DNA from: an uncultured Verrucomicrobia subdivision 3 bacterium
Lineage (GTDB): Bacteria; Verrucomicrobiota; Verrucomicrobiia; Limisphaerales; UBA11358
Reading direction: 5' to 3'
Assembly: GCA_903872345.1 (NCBI GenBank)
Contig: CAIQKM010000047.1
Span: forward strand, 1-57,583
DNA length: 57,583 nt
Part shown: in pieces, positions 9,169-18,246 of the stretch
Layout: the number at the start of each line of letters is the position of its first letter
How positions within the stretch are numbered: position 1 is the first letter of the stretch
Made by a program: the position numbers and the translations under genes
The notes under the pieces: model-generated
The model's input: only the letters and a program-made list of their open reading frames with translations
Databases searched by the model: none
Told to the model about the DNA's origin: nothing

Positions 9169-9205
9169 GAGTTTCATGGCGATTATCGCCAGGAGATCTC
9201 AAATA

Positions 9206-9805
9206 TTACTTCTTGCGGCGGAGGGCAGCGATACCGGCCAGGCCAAGTCCAGCCAAGGCAAGAGTGCCGGGTTCGGGCGTGGGAACGGCCGCATCAAAGC
9301 TCAAATCATTGAAGGTCGCTATGTTGCCGCTGAAGCTGATAACAACTTTGGAAATGTCAGGGCCGGACACCGACAACAAACTCCAAGAGGCGCCGGCAGT
9401 AATGGTGGTGGAATCCAATAACGAGTCCAGACTGTCGTAGGCATTCATGGTGACCTGTTGGGAACCAATTTGGCCCGAGACTTCAATGGATACATTGCCA
9501 TGGGCCGCGTCGAAGGTGAGGGTTTCCGGTCCGATCGGGTAACTGGCAGCGGAATTGAAGGCAAGAAAAGAGTTGCCGGCACCGTAAAAACTTGTTGTGG
9601 GGAAGGAGACGTCTTGGAGAATCGCGCCGCCTTGACCTGCGGACGGCCCGCTGAAGATGACTCCTTGGGCAGAATATTCCGTGGTCAGCGCGGAGGTTTG
9701 GGAAAACCCCTCTGGAGCGGAAGGATTCTCCAACGTAATGACCGTTTGCGAATGAACGAGTGTGCCAAGGCTCAACAAGGAGCCCAATAGAATGGTTTTC
9801 TTCAT
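9206..9805 (-). CDS. PEP-CTERM sorting domain protein
   Basis: A 199-residue exported protein. It has a signal peptide (MKKTILLGSLLSLGTLVHSQ), a Ser/Thr/Gly-rich middle that looks like a beta-sandwich, and a C-terminal PEP-CTERM tail: PTPEPG, a hydrophobic segment (LALAGLGLAGIAAL) and RRKK. The family is processed by exosortase at the inner membrane and delivered to the surface or to the exopolysaccharide matrix. No exosortase is in the window. A promoter and a terminator bracket the gene, so it is probably monocistronic. The adjacent sigma-54 activator and polysaccharide operon fit the usual PEP-CTERM association with exopolysaccharide. Confidence 0.92.
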   Translation of the reverse strand: MKKTILLGSLLSLGTLVHSQTVITLENPSAPEGFSQTSALTTEYSAQGVIFSGPSAGQGGAILQDVSFPTTSFYGAGNSFLAFNSAASYPIGPETLTFDAAHGNVSIEVSGQIGSQQVTMNAYDSLDSLLDSTTITAGASWSLLSVSGPDISKVVISFSGNIATFNDLSFDAAVPTPEPGTLALAGLGLAGIAALRRKK

Positions 9806-9858
9806 GAGTGAATAAGCTTGTTTGTTTGTTTACCCAGCTACTGCAAAGTATTAGAAAC

Positions 9859-9886
9859 AGAATAAAAAGATGAGGCTGATTGTCAA
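9859..9886 (-). promoter_or_regulatory. Sigma-70-type promoter for the PEP-CTERM gene
   Basis: Minus-strand TTGACA (9886-9881) and TATTCT (9864-9859) are separated by 16 bp and lie about 55-80 bp before the start codon at 9805. I searched the same region for a sigma-54 site (GG...GC 12/24 type) because of the neighbouring activator gene and saw none. Confidence 0.6.
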
Positions 9887-10156
9887 TGTGTTTGTGTTTT
9901 ACTTTTAAACACCATGGGGCAGGGCCTGCCAGCCGGAGGCCGGCGCGGACAGCGAGCCGCGAACCTTGCCCGGCCAACCGGTACGGGGTTGAGCATGGCC
10001 GGGGAAAACCCTGCCGGGAGGACGGTCGGGGTGGCGGTTGGGCGAGGCTGGCCGGTTGACAAGGGATGCTGGCCAGCCTTGGTTGGCTGAAATTTATGGA
10101 TGTTTTATCTGATTTTTGCATTGATTCCACGGTTTGAGCCGTGACACCTTGGGGTT
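9887..10156. other. Divergent intergenic region, GC-rich
   Basis: This is the rest of the space between the PEP-CTERM promoter and the sigma-54 activator. It includes the short palindrome GGCAGGGCCTGCC near 9916 and a GC-rich stretch (about 9930-10080) with several CCGG-containing partial repeats. No gene is seen. Confidence 0.4.
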
Positions 10157-11524
10157 GTGCGAATCGGAATCCTGCCAACTCCCAATTCTGAGCCGGTGCA
10201 ATCCCGGATGGCGGCCTTGGGTATTCCGCGGTTTACCATGGATCCGGAACACCTGCAGGAGCTGACCGGCGAATCCACCGATGTGATTTATCTTATGCCC
10301 ACGGATGCCATGGCGCGCCCCGACTGGAGTCAGTTGCGCGTCCGTCTGGCGCGGGCGAACCGGCAGTTTGTCATGACGGGTTTCAATCTCACCACGGCGC
10401 AAATCATGGCGGCGGTCCGCGACGGGGCGTCTGATATCGTGGATCAGAAAGATGACGACGAACGCTGGCGCGAAGTGCTGAACCGGGCGGCGGAATCGCA
10501 AAAGCTGTGGATGCAACTTTACGGCGGCGAATCGTTTTCCACGGAGCAGGCGCTGAGCGGCGCTTCGGGGGCGATTCGGGCGCTGCGGCAGGCGGTGGAA
10601 AAGCTGGGCCCCACGGATGTGAATGTGCTGGTGCTGGGGGAATCCGGCGTGGGCAAGGAAAAAGTGGCGCAGGCGCTGCATCAGGCCAGCCGCCGGAAGA
10701 ATTTTGTGGCGCTGAATTGCGCGGCGATCCCGAAGGATCTGCTGGAGGCGGAACTGTTCGGGGTGGAGAAGGGGGCGTTTACCGGCGCGGTCAAGGCCCG
10801 GGCCGGCTTGGTGGAACAGGCGGCGGACGGAACGCTGTTTCTGGATGAAATCGGCGAGATGGATATTAACCTGCAACCGAAGCTGCTGCGGTTTCTGGAA
10901 ACCCGGGTGGCCCGGCGGGTGGGCAGCGAATCGGAATACAAATCGAGCGCGCGGGTGGTGTCGGCCACGAACCGCTATTTGCGGGCGGAGTCCGAGGCGG
11001 GCCGTTTCCGGCTGGATCTGTATTACCGGCTGGCGGAAATCACGCTCACCGTGCCGCCCCTGCGGGAACGGCGCGAGGACATTGCGCCGCTGGCCCATAT
11101 TTTTCTGCGGCTGGCCAACGAGCGGTTCGGCAAGAACATCGAATATTGCGAGCCGGAACTGATCCAGCGCTTCATGCAATACGATTGGCCGGGCAACGCC
11201 CGCGAGCTGAAGAGCACGATTGACCGGCTGGTGTTGCTGTATGACGGTCCGGTGCTGCGCGGCAGTTGGTGGGAAATGGCGGAGTTCAGTCCCGCCCGCC
11301 AGACGGATAAGGTGCAGGCGGCGGAACAGGCGCTGACCACTTTCAAGACCGGGCAGGCGCCCCCGGCGGCGGCGGGCACGCACGCGGTTTTGAGCCGTCA
11401 GCAGAAGTTTGATCTGGCGCGGCGGCTCCTGGCCGAGAGCGCCAATAATTACACCTGGGTGGCCAGCCAATTGGGGGTCAATTCCTCGACCCTGTGGCGG
11501 TGGCGCAGCATGGGCCGAATCTGA
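10157..11524 (+). CDS. Sigma-54-dependent transcriptional activator with degenerate receiver domain
   Basis: A 455-residue enhancer-binding protein. The N-terminal ~115 residues have a receiver-like alpha/beta pattern ending in [17 protein letters not shown], but no normal phospho-acceptor Asp environment is evident, so it may be phosphorylation-independent. The AAA+ domain carries Walker A GESGVGKE (161-168), the sigma-54 contact loop GAFTGA (206-211), Walker [11 protein letters not shown] (225-234) and [13 protein letters not shown] Fis-type helix-turn-helix lies at about 430-449 ([19 protein letters not shown]). It starts at GTG. Such activators (PrsR type) control exopolysaccharide and PEP-CTERM genes in other bacteria, which fits both neighbours, but the target here is inferred. 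A small membrane-protein gene follows after 7 bp. Confidence 0.9.
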   Translation: MRIGILPTPNSEPVQSRMAALGIPRFTMDPEHLQELTGESTDVIYLMPTDAMARPDWSQLRVRLARANRQFVMTGFNLTTAQIMAAVRDGASDIVDQKDDDERWREVLNRAAESQKLWMQLYGGESFSTEQALSGASGAIRALRQAVEKLGPTDVNVLVLGESGVGKEKVAQALHQASRRKNFVALNCAAIPKDLLEAELFGVEKGAFTGAVKARAGLVEQAADGTLFLDEIGEMDINLQPKLLRFLETRVARRVGSESEYKSSARVVSATNRYLRAESEAGRFRLDLYYRLAEITLTVPPLRERREDIAPLAHIFLRLANERFGKNIEYCEPELIQRFMQYDWPGNARELKSTIDRLVLLYDGPVLRGSWWEMAEFSPARQTDKVQAAEQALTTFKTGQAPPAAAGTHAVLSRQQKFDLARRLLAESANNYTWVASQLGVNSSTLWRWRSMGRI

Positions 11525-11531
11525 CCCAGTA

Positions 11532-11927
11532 ATGGCGGGGCTACCACATCAGCGCGGACCGGAAGGATTCAGGCGGGGCTTCGTCTGGAGCACGCTGAAC
11601 TTTCTTCTGGGGGTGTTGCTGATCGGCGGCGCGCTGCTGCGGGAGAATCCCATGTTCTGGCGCAATGCGGGCGGGTATCCGGTGTTTCTGCGCGAAATCG
11701 TTTATCTGGTATTTTATCCCGGCCTGCTGGGCTACTTCGTCGGGGTGGTGGGCATTTCGTGGATTGCGTTTCGCCTGCTGGGGGCCGGGTTTCGCTCCGG
11801 CGGATTTCTGTTATTCGTCAGTCTGGTGCAAGGTCTGCTGCTCGTCACCATCCTGATCATCATCCTGTGGAATAACGTGGATAATATCTTTCACGGCCAG
11901 CCGCTGCATTATCATCCGCCGGTTTAA
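11532..11927 (+). CDS. Small membrane protein, unknown function
   Basis: A 131-residue protein with three clear hydrophobic segments (about residues 16-36, 53-75 and 83-112) and a histidine-containing C-terminal tail (HGQPLHYHPPV). The ATG lies only 7 bp after the sigma-54 activator stop, so the two are probably co-transcribed. The frame is open further upstream but overlaps the activator gene in another frame and reads as shadow sequence. No known family is recognised. Its position between the activator and the polysaccharide operon makes a membrane role in the same process plausible but unproven. Confidence 0.65.
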   Translation: MAGLPHQRGPEGFRRGFVWSTLNFLLGVLLIGGALLRENPMFWRNAGGYPVFLREIVYLVFYPGLLGYFVGVVGISWIAFRLLGAGFRSGGFLLFVSLVQGLLLVTILIIILWNNVDNIFHGQPLHYHPPV

Positions 11928-12025
11928 CGCGCCAGGCAATTCGACCACGAATTAACGCCAAGCAACAGGAATCACGGGACTGATAAAGTGCGGAGAAGTG
12001 CGATTCAGAGCTTTAACCGGCCCGC

Positions 12026-13081
12026 TTACTGGATGTTGAGGTTCACCCCCACCTTGGAGGCGCTGCCGGCGGCGCGGGAGCCTTCGTTGGCGGCGACGGT
12101 GCGGACGAAGGTTTCAACGATTTGCTGGCCCACCTCGCGCAGCGGTTCGAGCGGCTTGTCCGGCACATACACGATATCGCGCGGTTGCAGGAGCACTTCC
12201 CGGGCCTTGCCTTTCAGGATGTCGAGCAGGTTGACCACGGCAAAGCGCGGCTGGGTGAGCGAACCGCGCACAATGACCACTTCGCGCGGATAGGCCAGGG
12301 GTCCCAGACCGCCGGCGTTGGCGATGGCGGAACTGAGCGTGACCTGGTCCTTGAAGGCGATGGCCCGCGAACTCATGACGGCGCCCAGCACATATACTTC
12401 CGAAGAGGAGGCCGAGGGGAGGAAAATGAAATCATCCGGTTCGAGATAGATGTTCTGCGACATGTCGCCGTCGTGAATCAGCTTGTTGAAATCGACCGGC
12501 AAAAATTTTCCCTGGCGCAGCAGGAAACCATGCTGCAAGTCGGCCAGTTCCTCGGTGGTGCCGGTGAAGTCGGCGGTGTAAAGGCCGCCGGCCTTGGAAA
12601 TGGCTTCCAGCACGGTCATGGGCGCATCCATGGGATAGATGCCGGGAGTGTTCAGCCGGCCCAGCACCCAGACCCGGCGGCTCTGCACTTCCCGCACGAG
12701 CACGGCCACGCGCGGATTCTTGACGTAATGGCCCAATTCCTTTTGCAGCAAGTCGCGGGCTTGCGTGGGGGTGAGGCCCCACACATTCAAACCGGGCAGC
12801 AGGCCGTAATAAATTTTGCCATCGGGGCAGACCAGGGCGGATGCGGTGGCATCCCCCTGGCCGAACACATCAATGTCAATGCGGTCGCCGGGGCCGAGGG
12901 TCAGCTCATTGGTGGAGGGCTTCAGCCAGAGCGGATCTAGCCGGTTGGTGAGGGAGCTTTCCTGAAGCCGGAGCGCGGCCGCCTCGGCGTCCTTTTGCGG
13001 ATCAAACGCCGGCCCATGATTGTACGCGCAGCCCGCCGCGAGCAGCAACAACAAGACCGGAATGAGGCTCGGGTGACGCAT
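12026..13081 (-). CDS. Wza-like polysaccharide export lipoprotein
   Basis: A 351-residue protein with a lipoprotein signal (LLLLAAGC, lipidated C18) and the polysaccharide biosynthesis/export domain (from GPGDRIDIDVFGQGD, about residues 64-140), followed by SLBB-type repeats (RRVWVLGRLNTPGIYPMDAPMTVLEAISKAGG and EVYVLGAVMSSRAIAFKDQVTLSSAIANAGG). Members form outer-membrane translocons for capsule or exopolysaccharide. It is the last gene of the minus-strand operon and begins 1 bp after the fusion gene, which carries a second, divergent copy of the same domain. The C-terminal region (FVRTVAANEG) may supply the outer-membrane helix. Confidence 0.88.
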   Translation of the reverse strand: MRHPSLIPVLLLLLAAGCAYNHGPAFDPQKDAEAAALRLQESSLTNRLDPLWLKPSTNELTLGPGDRIDIDVFGQGDATASALVCPDGKIYYGLLPGLNVWGLTPTQARDLLQKELGHYVKNPRVAVLVREVQSRRVWVLGRLNTPGIYPMDAPMTVLEAISKAGGLYTADFTGTTEELADLQHGFLLRQGKFLPVDFNKLIHDGDMSQNIYLEPDDFIFLPSASSSEVYVLGAVMSSRAIAFKDQVTLSSAIANAGGLGPLAYPREVVIVRGSLTQPRFAVVNLLDILKGKAREVLLQPRDIVYVPDKPLEPLREVGQQIVETFVRTVAANEGSRAAGSASKVGVNLNIQ

Positions 13082-13082
13082 G

Positions 13083-16000
13083 TCAGAGATTGGGCAGGAG
13101 GGGATGGGTGATCAGGGGGCCGATGTTGTTGCCCGTCCAGGTGGCGGTCATGGTTTGGACAAAGGAGCTGATCGCCATCTGCAGGAGATCTTCCGCCTCC
13201 TGCCAGGGTTTGTCGGATACGTAAATAATATCCTTGGGCAGCAGGGTGAAATCCTTCTCCTTGCCGGCGAGGATGGCGGCGACATTCACGACGAAAGTCT
13301 GCGGGTGTTGCAGGGAACCGCGCACGACGAGGACATGCTGGCGGTAGGCGGTGGGCTTGAAGCCGCCGCGCACGGTGAGCAGTCCGATCAAGGTGGTTTC
13401 GGAGGCCAGTCCGAGCGCGCCGGGGCTGACGACGGAGCCGAGCAGATAAACTTCATTGGCCGAGCCGGCGGGGAAATACATGTAGTCGCCGGGTTCAATC
13501 AGGATGTTCTGGCTGAGGTCGCCCTGGTTGAACAGTTTGTCGAAGTCCACCGGCATCCGTTTGCCGTTCCGGATCAGAAAGGCGCGCGGCATGTCGGCGA
13601 GTTCCACGGTGTTGTGTTCGTACAGGCCGGTGGCCACCCCGCGGGCGCGGGCCACGGCTTCGATGATGGTCAACGGCCGGTCAAGGATGTAAATGCCGCG
13701 ATCCATCACCGCGCCCAGAATGCAGTAGCGCTTGCTGCGCCAGGTGACCGGCATGGCCTCGGTGTGCGGATTGTGGTAGTACTTGGCCAGTATGCCGTCC
13801 AGCTTGGCGCGCATTTCGTCCACGGTCAGGCCGGTCACATAGACGCTCTGGGCTTCGAGATAACTGAGGCGGCCGTCGGGAGCGATGGTGACATCGTTGC
13901 GGATGGTGCCGTTTTTGCCGTAGATGGCAAAGTTGAAGGAATCACCGGGGCCGATGGTGAGGCGTTCCTGCCAAGGCGCCAGGAGCGGGGTTTGGGAGGA
14001 GAACGACAATTGCCCGGTGGCCGGCGGGCGATTGGTTTCGGTCCCGGCGGCCGAGGCGCTGCCGGTCAGGGCCACGGCGCCGGCGAGGGCTAGGAACAGC
14101 CCGAACCGGTCGAGAAAGGTCAGCTTGCCCAGCAGCGGGGGCTGCCGGTTCAGCACGGCCGAGGCGAGATTGATTTCGCCGGCTTCCACCATGTCGAGGG
14201 TTTGCGCGAGTTCCCGCTGTTGCAAGCCGCCGCTGGCGGTAAGCCAAATTACCAGCGGCATCAATTCCGCCGCGAGCACGGCATCCAAGTCCGACATGGC
14301 GGGCAGCTCGATCAGCAAAACGAAGGTGGGAATCGATTCCCAGGATTCCATGGCGCGCTGCCAGCGGGCGCGGTTTTCCAGGTCCCAGCGCCAGGTGGCG
14401 TCGAACACCAGATCCAGCGGCATCGCCGGCTGTTCGCGCAAATGCCGGGTAACGAGGTCGGGGATGGCCAGCGCATCGGCCAGGGAAATGATCCGGCTTT
14501 GACCTTCGGGCGCGGGGGTGTTGGTGACGGCGATCACGGGCAGCCGGCGGTCGTGGGCGGCGGCGCACAGGTGGCGGATGAAGAAGGATTTTCCCTCGCC
14601 GGGCACGGCGGAGGCAAAGGCCAGCACCGTGTGGGGCTCGTTTTGGAGTTTGAGCTGGCGGGTGAGCTGGGACCAAGTGCGGAAGCGCCACTGGGCCAGT
14701 TCGGTGGCATCGAACTCGTCCAGGTTGGGGATGCGGATGGTCACCGGCACGCCGGTGGCGCGGCGGAGATCGCCGGCGGAAATCACCCGCAGGTTCATCA
14801 GTTCCAGTCCGCAAACGCCGAGGAGGGCCACGATGATGCCAAAGATGAATCCGCCCACGGCGACCAGGATGATTTTCTTCATGCGGTTGCTTTCCTCCAC
14901 CGAATCCTCGGTGGCGGTGGCAAACGCGCGGTAAAGTCCCGGGGCGTTGTCCTCATAGACCTGCGCTTCCCGCTGACGGCCGATCAACAGGTCGTGGGTG
15001 GCCTGGAGCGATTGCTGGTGCGCGATGATCTGGGCATAATGCTGGCCTTTCTCGGGAAGTTGTTTGAGCTTGTCCGAGACCTTGTCGCGGAAGTCCGTCA
15101 GCTGCGCGATCTTCTTGGCGAGTCCGGCCAGCTCGTCGTTCAGATTGACGTACTGTAGATACAGGTCGTTCGCCTGGGCATTATTTTCACTCAATTGAAA
15201 ATTCGCCATCAGATTGGTGTTGGCGGCGGCCTCTTTCACTTTTTTTTCCAGGTCGGCCACCTTTTCCAGCGCATCCTTCACGGTGGGATTGTCGTCCGTG
15301 AGCGTTTCCCGCAGGGTGGCCAGGTCGGTGCGCGCCGCATTGAGTTGCTGGATCACCGGGCTTTGCCGGGCGAGTTCGCGCTGAATGCTGGTGATGCGGA
15401 ATTCGTCCGTCTGCACATCCGTCTTGGCGGTTCCCAGCGAAACTTCGACATCGCTCAACTGATGCAGGTAGGCTTCCAGTTCCCGATCCTCGCCGTAGAA
15501 TTCATTTTCGCGGCGGAAATCCAGCAGTTCCTTGTTGACGGTTTCCAGTTCCAGCTCGGTTTTGGCAATCTGGTCGCGCAAAAATTTGTCAAGTTCCGCC
15601 GCCTCGTCGGACTGCATCTGCGCGGTCATGGCCACGGCCTCCTTGGCATAGAGGTTGATGAGATTGGCGGTGGCCGTGGGGTTGGTTTTGGTTTTCAGCG
15701 TGACGTTGATCAGGTCGGTGTCCTTTTCCGGCTTGATCGTGAGCATGCTCATGAGGGCGGTGCCTTCCATGGGCGGGGTGGCGTCGCGGCCGACGCGTTC
15801 CAGCAGCTTGGGCGACTGCATGAGGCTCACGATGGTGGCCACGGAAACGGTGCGCGGTTTGAAGGCATCGCCCAGTTGGGAGGCGCGGATGGTGGTGGAA
15901 ACCTCGGTGCGCATCAACTGCACTTGCACGGAATAACCGGTTTGGAATTTCAGGTAGCCCAGTAGCCCCAGAGGTCCGCCGAGCAACAGGCCCGTCAGCG

Positions 16001-16232
16001 GCAGCCAATACCAACGCCGCAGCAGGGCCATGACCAGCCGGGCGGGGTCAAACGGCAGTCCGCCCGCCTTTTCCGGGGCCGCCGGGGCGGACGGCGCAGT
16101 GCTCGCCGGCTTCGGGGCGCGCGCGGGGCTGGCGGCCCCGGGGGAAACCGGTGCTCCGGCCCCGGCGGGGGTGCCGCCCTGTTCGCGCTTTTTTTGCACG
16201 GCGCTGACGCTGAAGGATTCCGGTTCGTTCAT
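13083..16232 (-). CDS. Wzz/BY-kinase-like co-polymerase fused to a Wza-like export domain
   Basis: A 1049-residue protein that joins parts that are usually separate. A Pro/Ala-rich cytoplasmic tail (1-60) leads to TM1 (about 74-94), a periplasmic Wzz domain with long coiled coils (206-420) and TM2 (453-475). A cytoplasmic P-loop ATPase follows with Walker A SAVPGEGKS (541-549); the Walker B-like strand reads FVLLIELP (637-644), with Glu where Asp is expected, and there is no tyrosine-rich tail. A third hydrophobic segment with a signal-peptide-like end (707-728, TGSASA) precedes a polysaccharide export domain (757-830) and two SLBB-like repeats (about 835-1008). The frame is open throughout. 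It overlaps the ATPase gene upstream by 4 bp and is 1 bp from the Wza-like gene downstream. It is likely an inner-membrane polysaccharide co-polymerase physically coupled to export. Confidence 0.85.
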   Translation of the reverse strand: MNEPESFSVSAVQKKREQGGTPAGAGAPVSPGAASPARAPKPASTAPSAPAAPEKAGGLPFDPARLVMALLRRWYWLPLTGLLLGGPLGLLGYLKFQTGYSVQVQLMRTEVSTTIRASQLGDAFKPRTVSVATIVSLMQSPKLLERVGRDATPPMEGTALMSMLTIKPEKDTDLINVTLKTKTNPTATANLINLYAKEAVAMTAQMQSDEAAELDKFLRDQIAKTELELETVNKELLDFRRENEFYGEDRELEAYLHQLSDVEVSLGTAKTDVQTDEFRITSIQRELARQSPVIQQLNAARTDLATLRETLTDDNPTVKDALEKVADLEKKVKEAAANTNLMANFQLSENNAQANDLYLQYVNLNDELAGLAKKIAQLTDFRDKVSDKLKQLPEKGQHYAQIIAHQQSLQATHDLLIGRQREAQVYEDNAPGLYRAFATATEDSVEESNRMKKIILVAVGGFIFGIIVALLGVCGLELMNLRVISAGDLRRATGVPVTIRIPNLDEFDATELAQWRFRTWSQLTRQLKLQNEPHTVLAFASAVPGEGKSFFIRHLCAAAHDRRLPVIAVTNTPAPEGQSRIISLADALAIPDLVTRHLREQPAMPLDLVFDATWRWDLENRARWQRAMESWESIPTFVLLIELPAMSDLDAVLAAELMPLVIWLTASGGLQQRELAQTLDMVEAGEINLASAVLNRQPPLLGKLTFLDRFGLFLALAGAVALTGSASAAGTETNRPPATGQLSFSSQTPLLAPWQERLTIGPGDSFNFAIYGKNGTIRNDVTIAPDGRLSYLEAQSVYVTGLTVDEMRAKLDGILAKYYHNPHTEAMPVTWRSKRYCILGAVMDRGIYILDRPLTIIEAVARARGVATGLYEHNTVELADMPRAFLIRNGKRMPVDFDKLFNQGDLSQNILIEPGDYMYFPAGSANEVYLLGSVVSPGALGLASETTLIGLLTVRGGFKPTAYRQHVLVVRGSLQHPQTFVVNVAAILAGKEKDFTLLPKDIIYVSDKPWQEAEDLLQMAISSFVQTMTATWTGNNIGPLITHPLLPNL

Positions 16233-17059
16233 GAGGGCAAAGCTTGATGGCGTTCCAAATCCCGCACCACGGCGGCGACGGCGGCGGCTTCCACTTTGGG
16301 TGCTTCGGTCAACCAGGCCTGTTCGAGGGCCAGCTTGGCCAGACGGTTGACTTCGCGCGGGATGCCGCGCGTGGTGTTGTAAATCTCCAGGGCGGCCGCC
16401 GGTGCAAACAGGTTGCCGGTGGCGTGGCCGGAGGTGCGCAGGCGGTGGCGCAGGTAATGTTCCATGTCATCCGCGCGCAGCGGTTTCAGGTGAAAACGCA
16501 GGCTGACGCGCTGGTTGATGGCGGCATCGCCCACGATCATCGCGCGCAATTCCGGCTGGCCGACGAGGATGAGGGTGAGCAGGGCGGCGCCGCCGCCGTT
16601 GTAATTGGTCAGCCAGCGCAGTTCGTGAATGGTTTCCGGCGTCATGTCCTGGGCCTCATCCAGCACCAGCACGAGGTGCCGGCCCCGGGCATTCAGTTTG
16701 CGGACGTGCTGTTCAAACAGTTCGCAGCGGGCCAGCTTGCCTTCGCCATTGAGATGCACCTGCGGGTCCAGCCGGCGCAGGATGGAGCCCAGCAGTTCCT
16801 CGAGCGGAAAACCGGAGTTTTCGATGGTGATCACCTGGAAGCGCGCGGTATCAATGCGGCCGGCAAAGACGGCGCGAGTGAGGGTCTTGCCGCTGCCGAT
16901 TTCGCCGGTGAGCAGGCCGAGGTTCATGGTGGTTTCGCTCACGAGATAGAGCAGGCGGCTCAGAGCTTCCTCGTGGTCGGGTCCGGCATAAAAGAAACGC
17001 GTATCCCACGTCGCCTCAAAGGGACGTTCACGCAATTTCCAATGCTGGAGAAATTCCAT
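16229..17059 (-). CDS. ExeA/GspA-type AAA ATPase of the polysaccharide operon
   Basis: A 276-residue ATPase with Walker A GEIGSGKT (52-59) and Walker B LVLVLDEAQ (129-137), starting with the family hallmark FLQHWKLRERPFE...RFFYAGPDHEEALSRL. It belongs to the ExeA/TniB-like group, a version of which regularly accompanies exosortase/PEP-CTERM exopolysaccharide loci. It lacks the peptidoglycan-binding extension of true ExeA. The stop overlaps the fusion-gene start by 4 bp, so expression is coupled, and a partnership between this ATPase and the degenerate ATPase domain downstream is possible. Confidence 0.85.
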   Translation of the reverse strand: MEFLQHWKLRERPFEATWDTRFFYAGPDHEEALSRLLYLVSETTMNLGLLTGEIGSGKTLTRAVFAGRIDTARFQVITIENSGFPLEELLGSILRRLDPQVHLNGEGKLARCELFEQHVRKLNARGRHLVLVLDEAQDMTPETIHELRWLTNYNGGGAALLTLILVGQPELRAMIVGDAAINQRVSLRFHLKPLRADDMEHYLRHRLRTSGHATGNLFAPAAALEIYNTTRGIPREVNRLAKLALEQAWLTEAPKVEAAAVAAVVRDLERHQALPS

Positions 17060-17091
17060 TACGCAAAAACTACCAAATCCCGCGTTGATGG

Positions 17092-18240
17092 TCAGCTTTT
17101 TCTGCGCCGAATGGCCCGATCATAAACCGCCAGGGTCTCGGTCGCGTTGACGTTCCAGTCAAACCGCTTCGCATTGATAAAGCCGGCGGCCCGCCAGCGC
17201 TGGCGTTCGGCGTCGCTCTCGGACATCCGGGTCAGCGCGCCGGCAATGTCCGCAACATCTTCCGGTTCAACCGTCAGGGCGGCGTTGCTGACCACTTCGC
17301 GCAGCGAGCCTTTGGTGGAACTGATCACCGGACAGCCGCAGGCCATCGCTTCAATGGGCGGAAAGCCGAAGCCTTCAAACAATGACGGGTAAATGAAAAC
17401 GTCCGTGGCGTGGTACAGTCCCGGCAGCGTGGCATCATCCACGAAACCCAGGAAGCGGATGTCATTTTTGAAGGGCGACGCGGCGGCGGCGGCGTGAATG
17501 GCTTCGGCCCCGGACCAGTCGCTGCCCCCGAGGGCCAGCAGCCAGGGCGACTTGGTTTGCGCCTTAAACGAATTGAAGGCTTCGATGAGGCGCACATGGT
17601 TTTTGCCGGGATGTTCGAGCCGGGAGACATAGAGGAAAAACGGCTGGTCCAGCTTCCAGCGGAGGGCGGCCTCGGCCTTGGCCATGGCGGCGTTGCCGGG
17701 GCGGAAGCGCAGATGATCAATGCCGTTCCAGACGACGTTCACCCGGTCGCGTTTGATCTGGAAAAAGGTGTCGAGATCGCGCGCGGTGTTTTCGCTGACG
17801 GCGATAATCTCATCCTGCCGGCGGGCGAGCCGTTTGACGATCACGCGGCCGTAGATCATCCGCTTCCAGTCGTATTTGCCGCGAATATGAAAGGGGGCCA
17901 GGTCATGGATGGTGGCCACGAGCGGGCAGGGGGCGCGCCAGAGCATCCGGCGGTAGCTGGGAATGTGCAGGACATCCAGGCCCAGTTTGCCGGCGATGCC
18001 GGGCAGTTCGCACTGATGCCAGCCGATGTTTTTCACCGCCGGCCGGAACCGTTCCGATACCGGAATCAAGGTCATCCTGCCTTGGATGAAATCAAACAGC
18101 GGCAGATCTTCCTCCAGCACGAAGAGGTTGAATTCATGCTTGTCCGCGTGGGGCAACATGGCCCGGAGCAGGGCGAAGATGTATTGGGCCACGCCGGTTT
18201 TACCGCGCTGGATGACGGAGGTGGTAAGACCGATTTTCAT
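17092..18240 (-). CDS. GT4-family glycosyltransferase
   Basis: A 382-residue GT-B fold enzyme that would transfer a sugar from a nucleotide donor to the growing exopolysaccharide repeat unit on the cytoplasmic face of the membrane. The C-terminal half carries LYVSRLEHPGKNHVRLIEAF and the EX7E donor-binding motif in SLFEGFGFPPIEAMACGCPV. The N-terminal half contains the acceptor region VLHIPSYRR. It starts 6 bp after the GT26-STAS gene, in the same operon. Sugar specificity cannot be read from sequence. Confidence 0.9.
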   Translation of the reverse strand: MKIGLTTSVIQRGKTGVAQYIFALLRAMLPHADKHEFNLFVLEEDLPLFDFIQGRMTLIPVSERFRPAVKNIGWHQCELPGIAGKLGLDVLHIPSYRRMLWRAPCPLVATIHDLAPFHIRGKYDWKRMIYGRVIVKRLARRQDEIIAVSENTARDLDTFFQIKRDRVNVVWNGIDHLRFRPGNAAMAKAEAALRWKLDQPFFLYVSRLEHPGKNHVRLIEAFNSFKAQTKSPWLLALGGSDWSGAEAIHAAAAASPFKNDIRFLGFVDDATLPGLYHATDVFIYPSLFEGFGFPPIEAMACGCPVISSTKGSLREVVSNAALTVEPEDVADIAGALTRMSESDAERQRWRAAGFINAKRFDWNVNATETLAVYDRAIRRRKS

Positions 18241-18246
18241 GTGGGC

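Noticed and set aside
9860..9990. Sigma-54 promoter upstream of the PEP-CTERM gene
   Set aside because: No GG-N10-GC 24/12 element was found; a sigma-70-type promoter fits instead.
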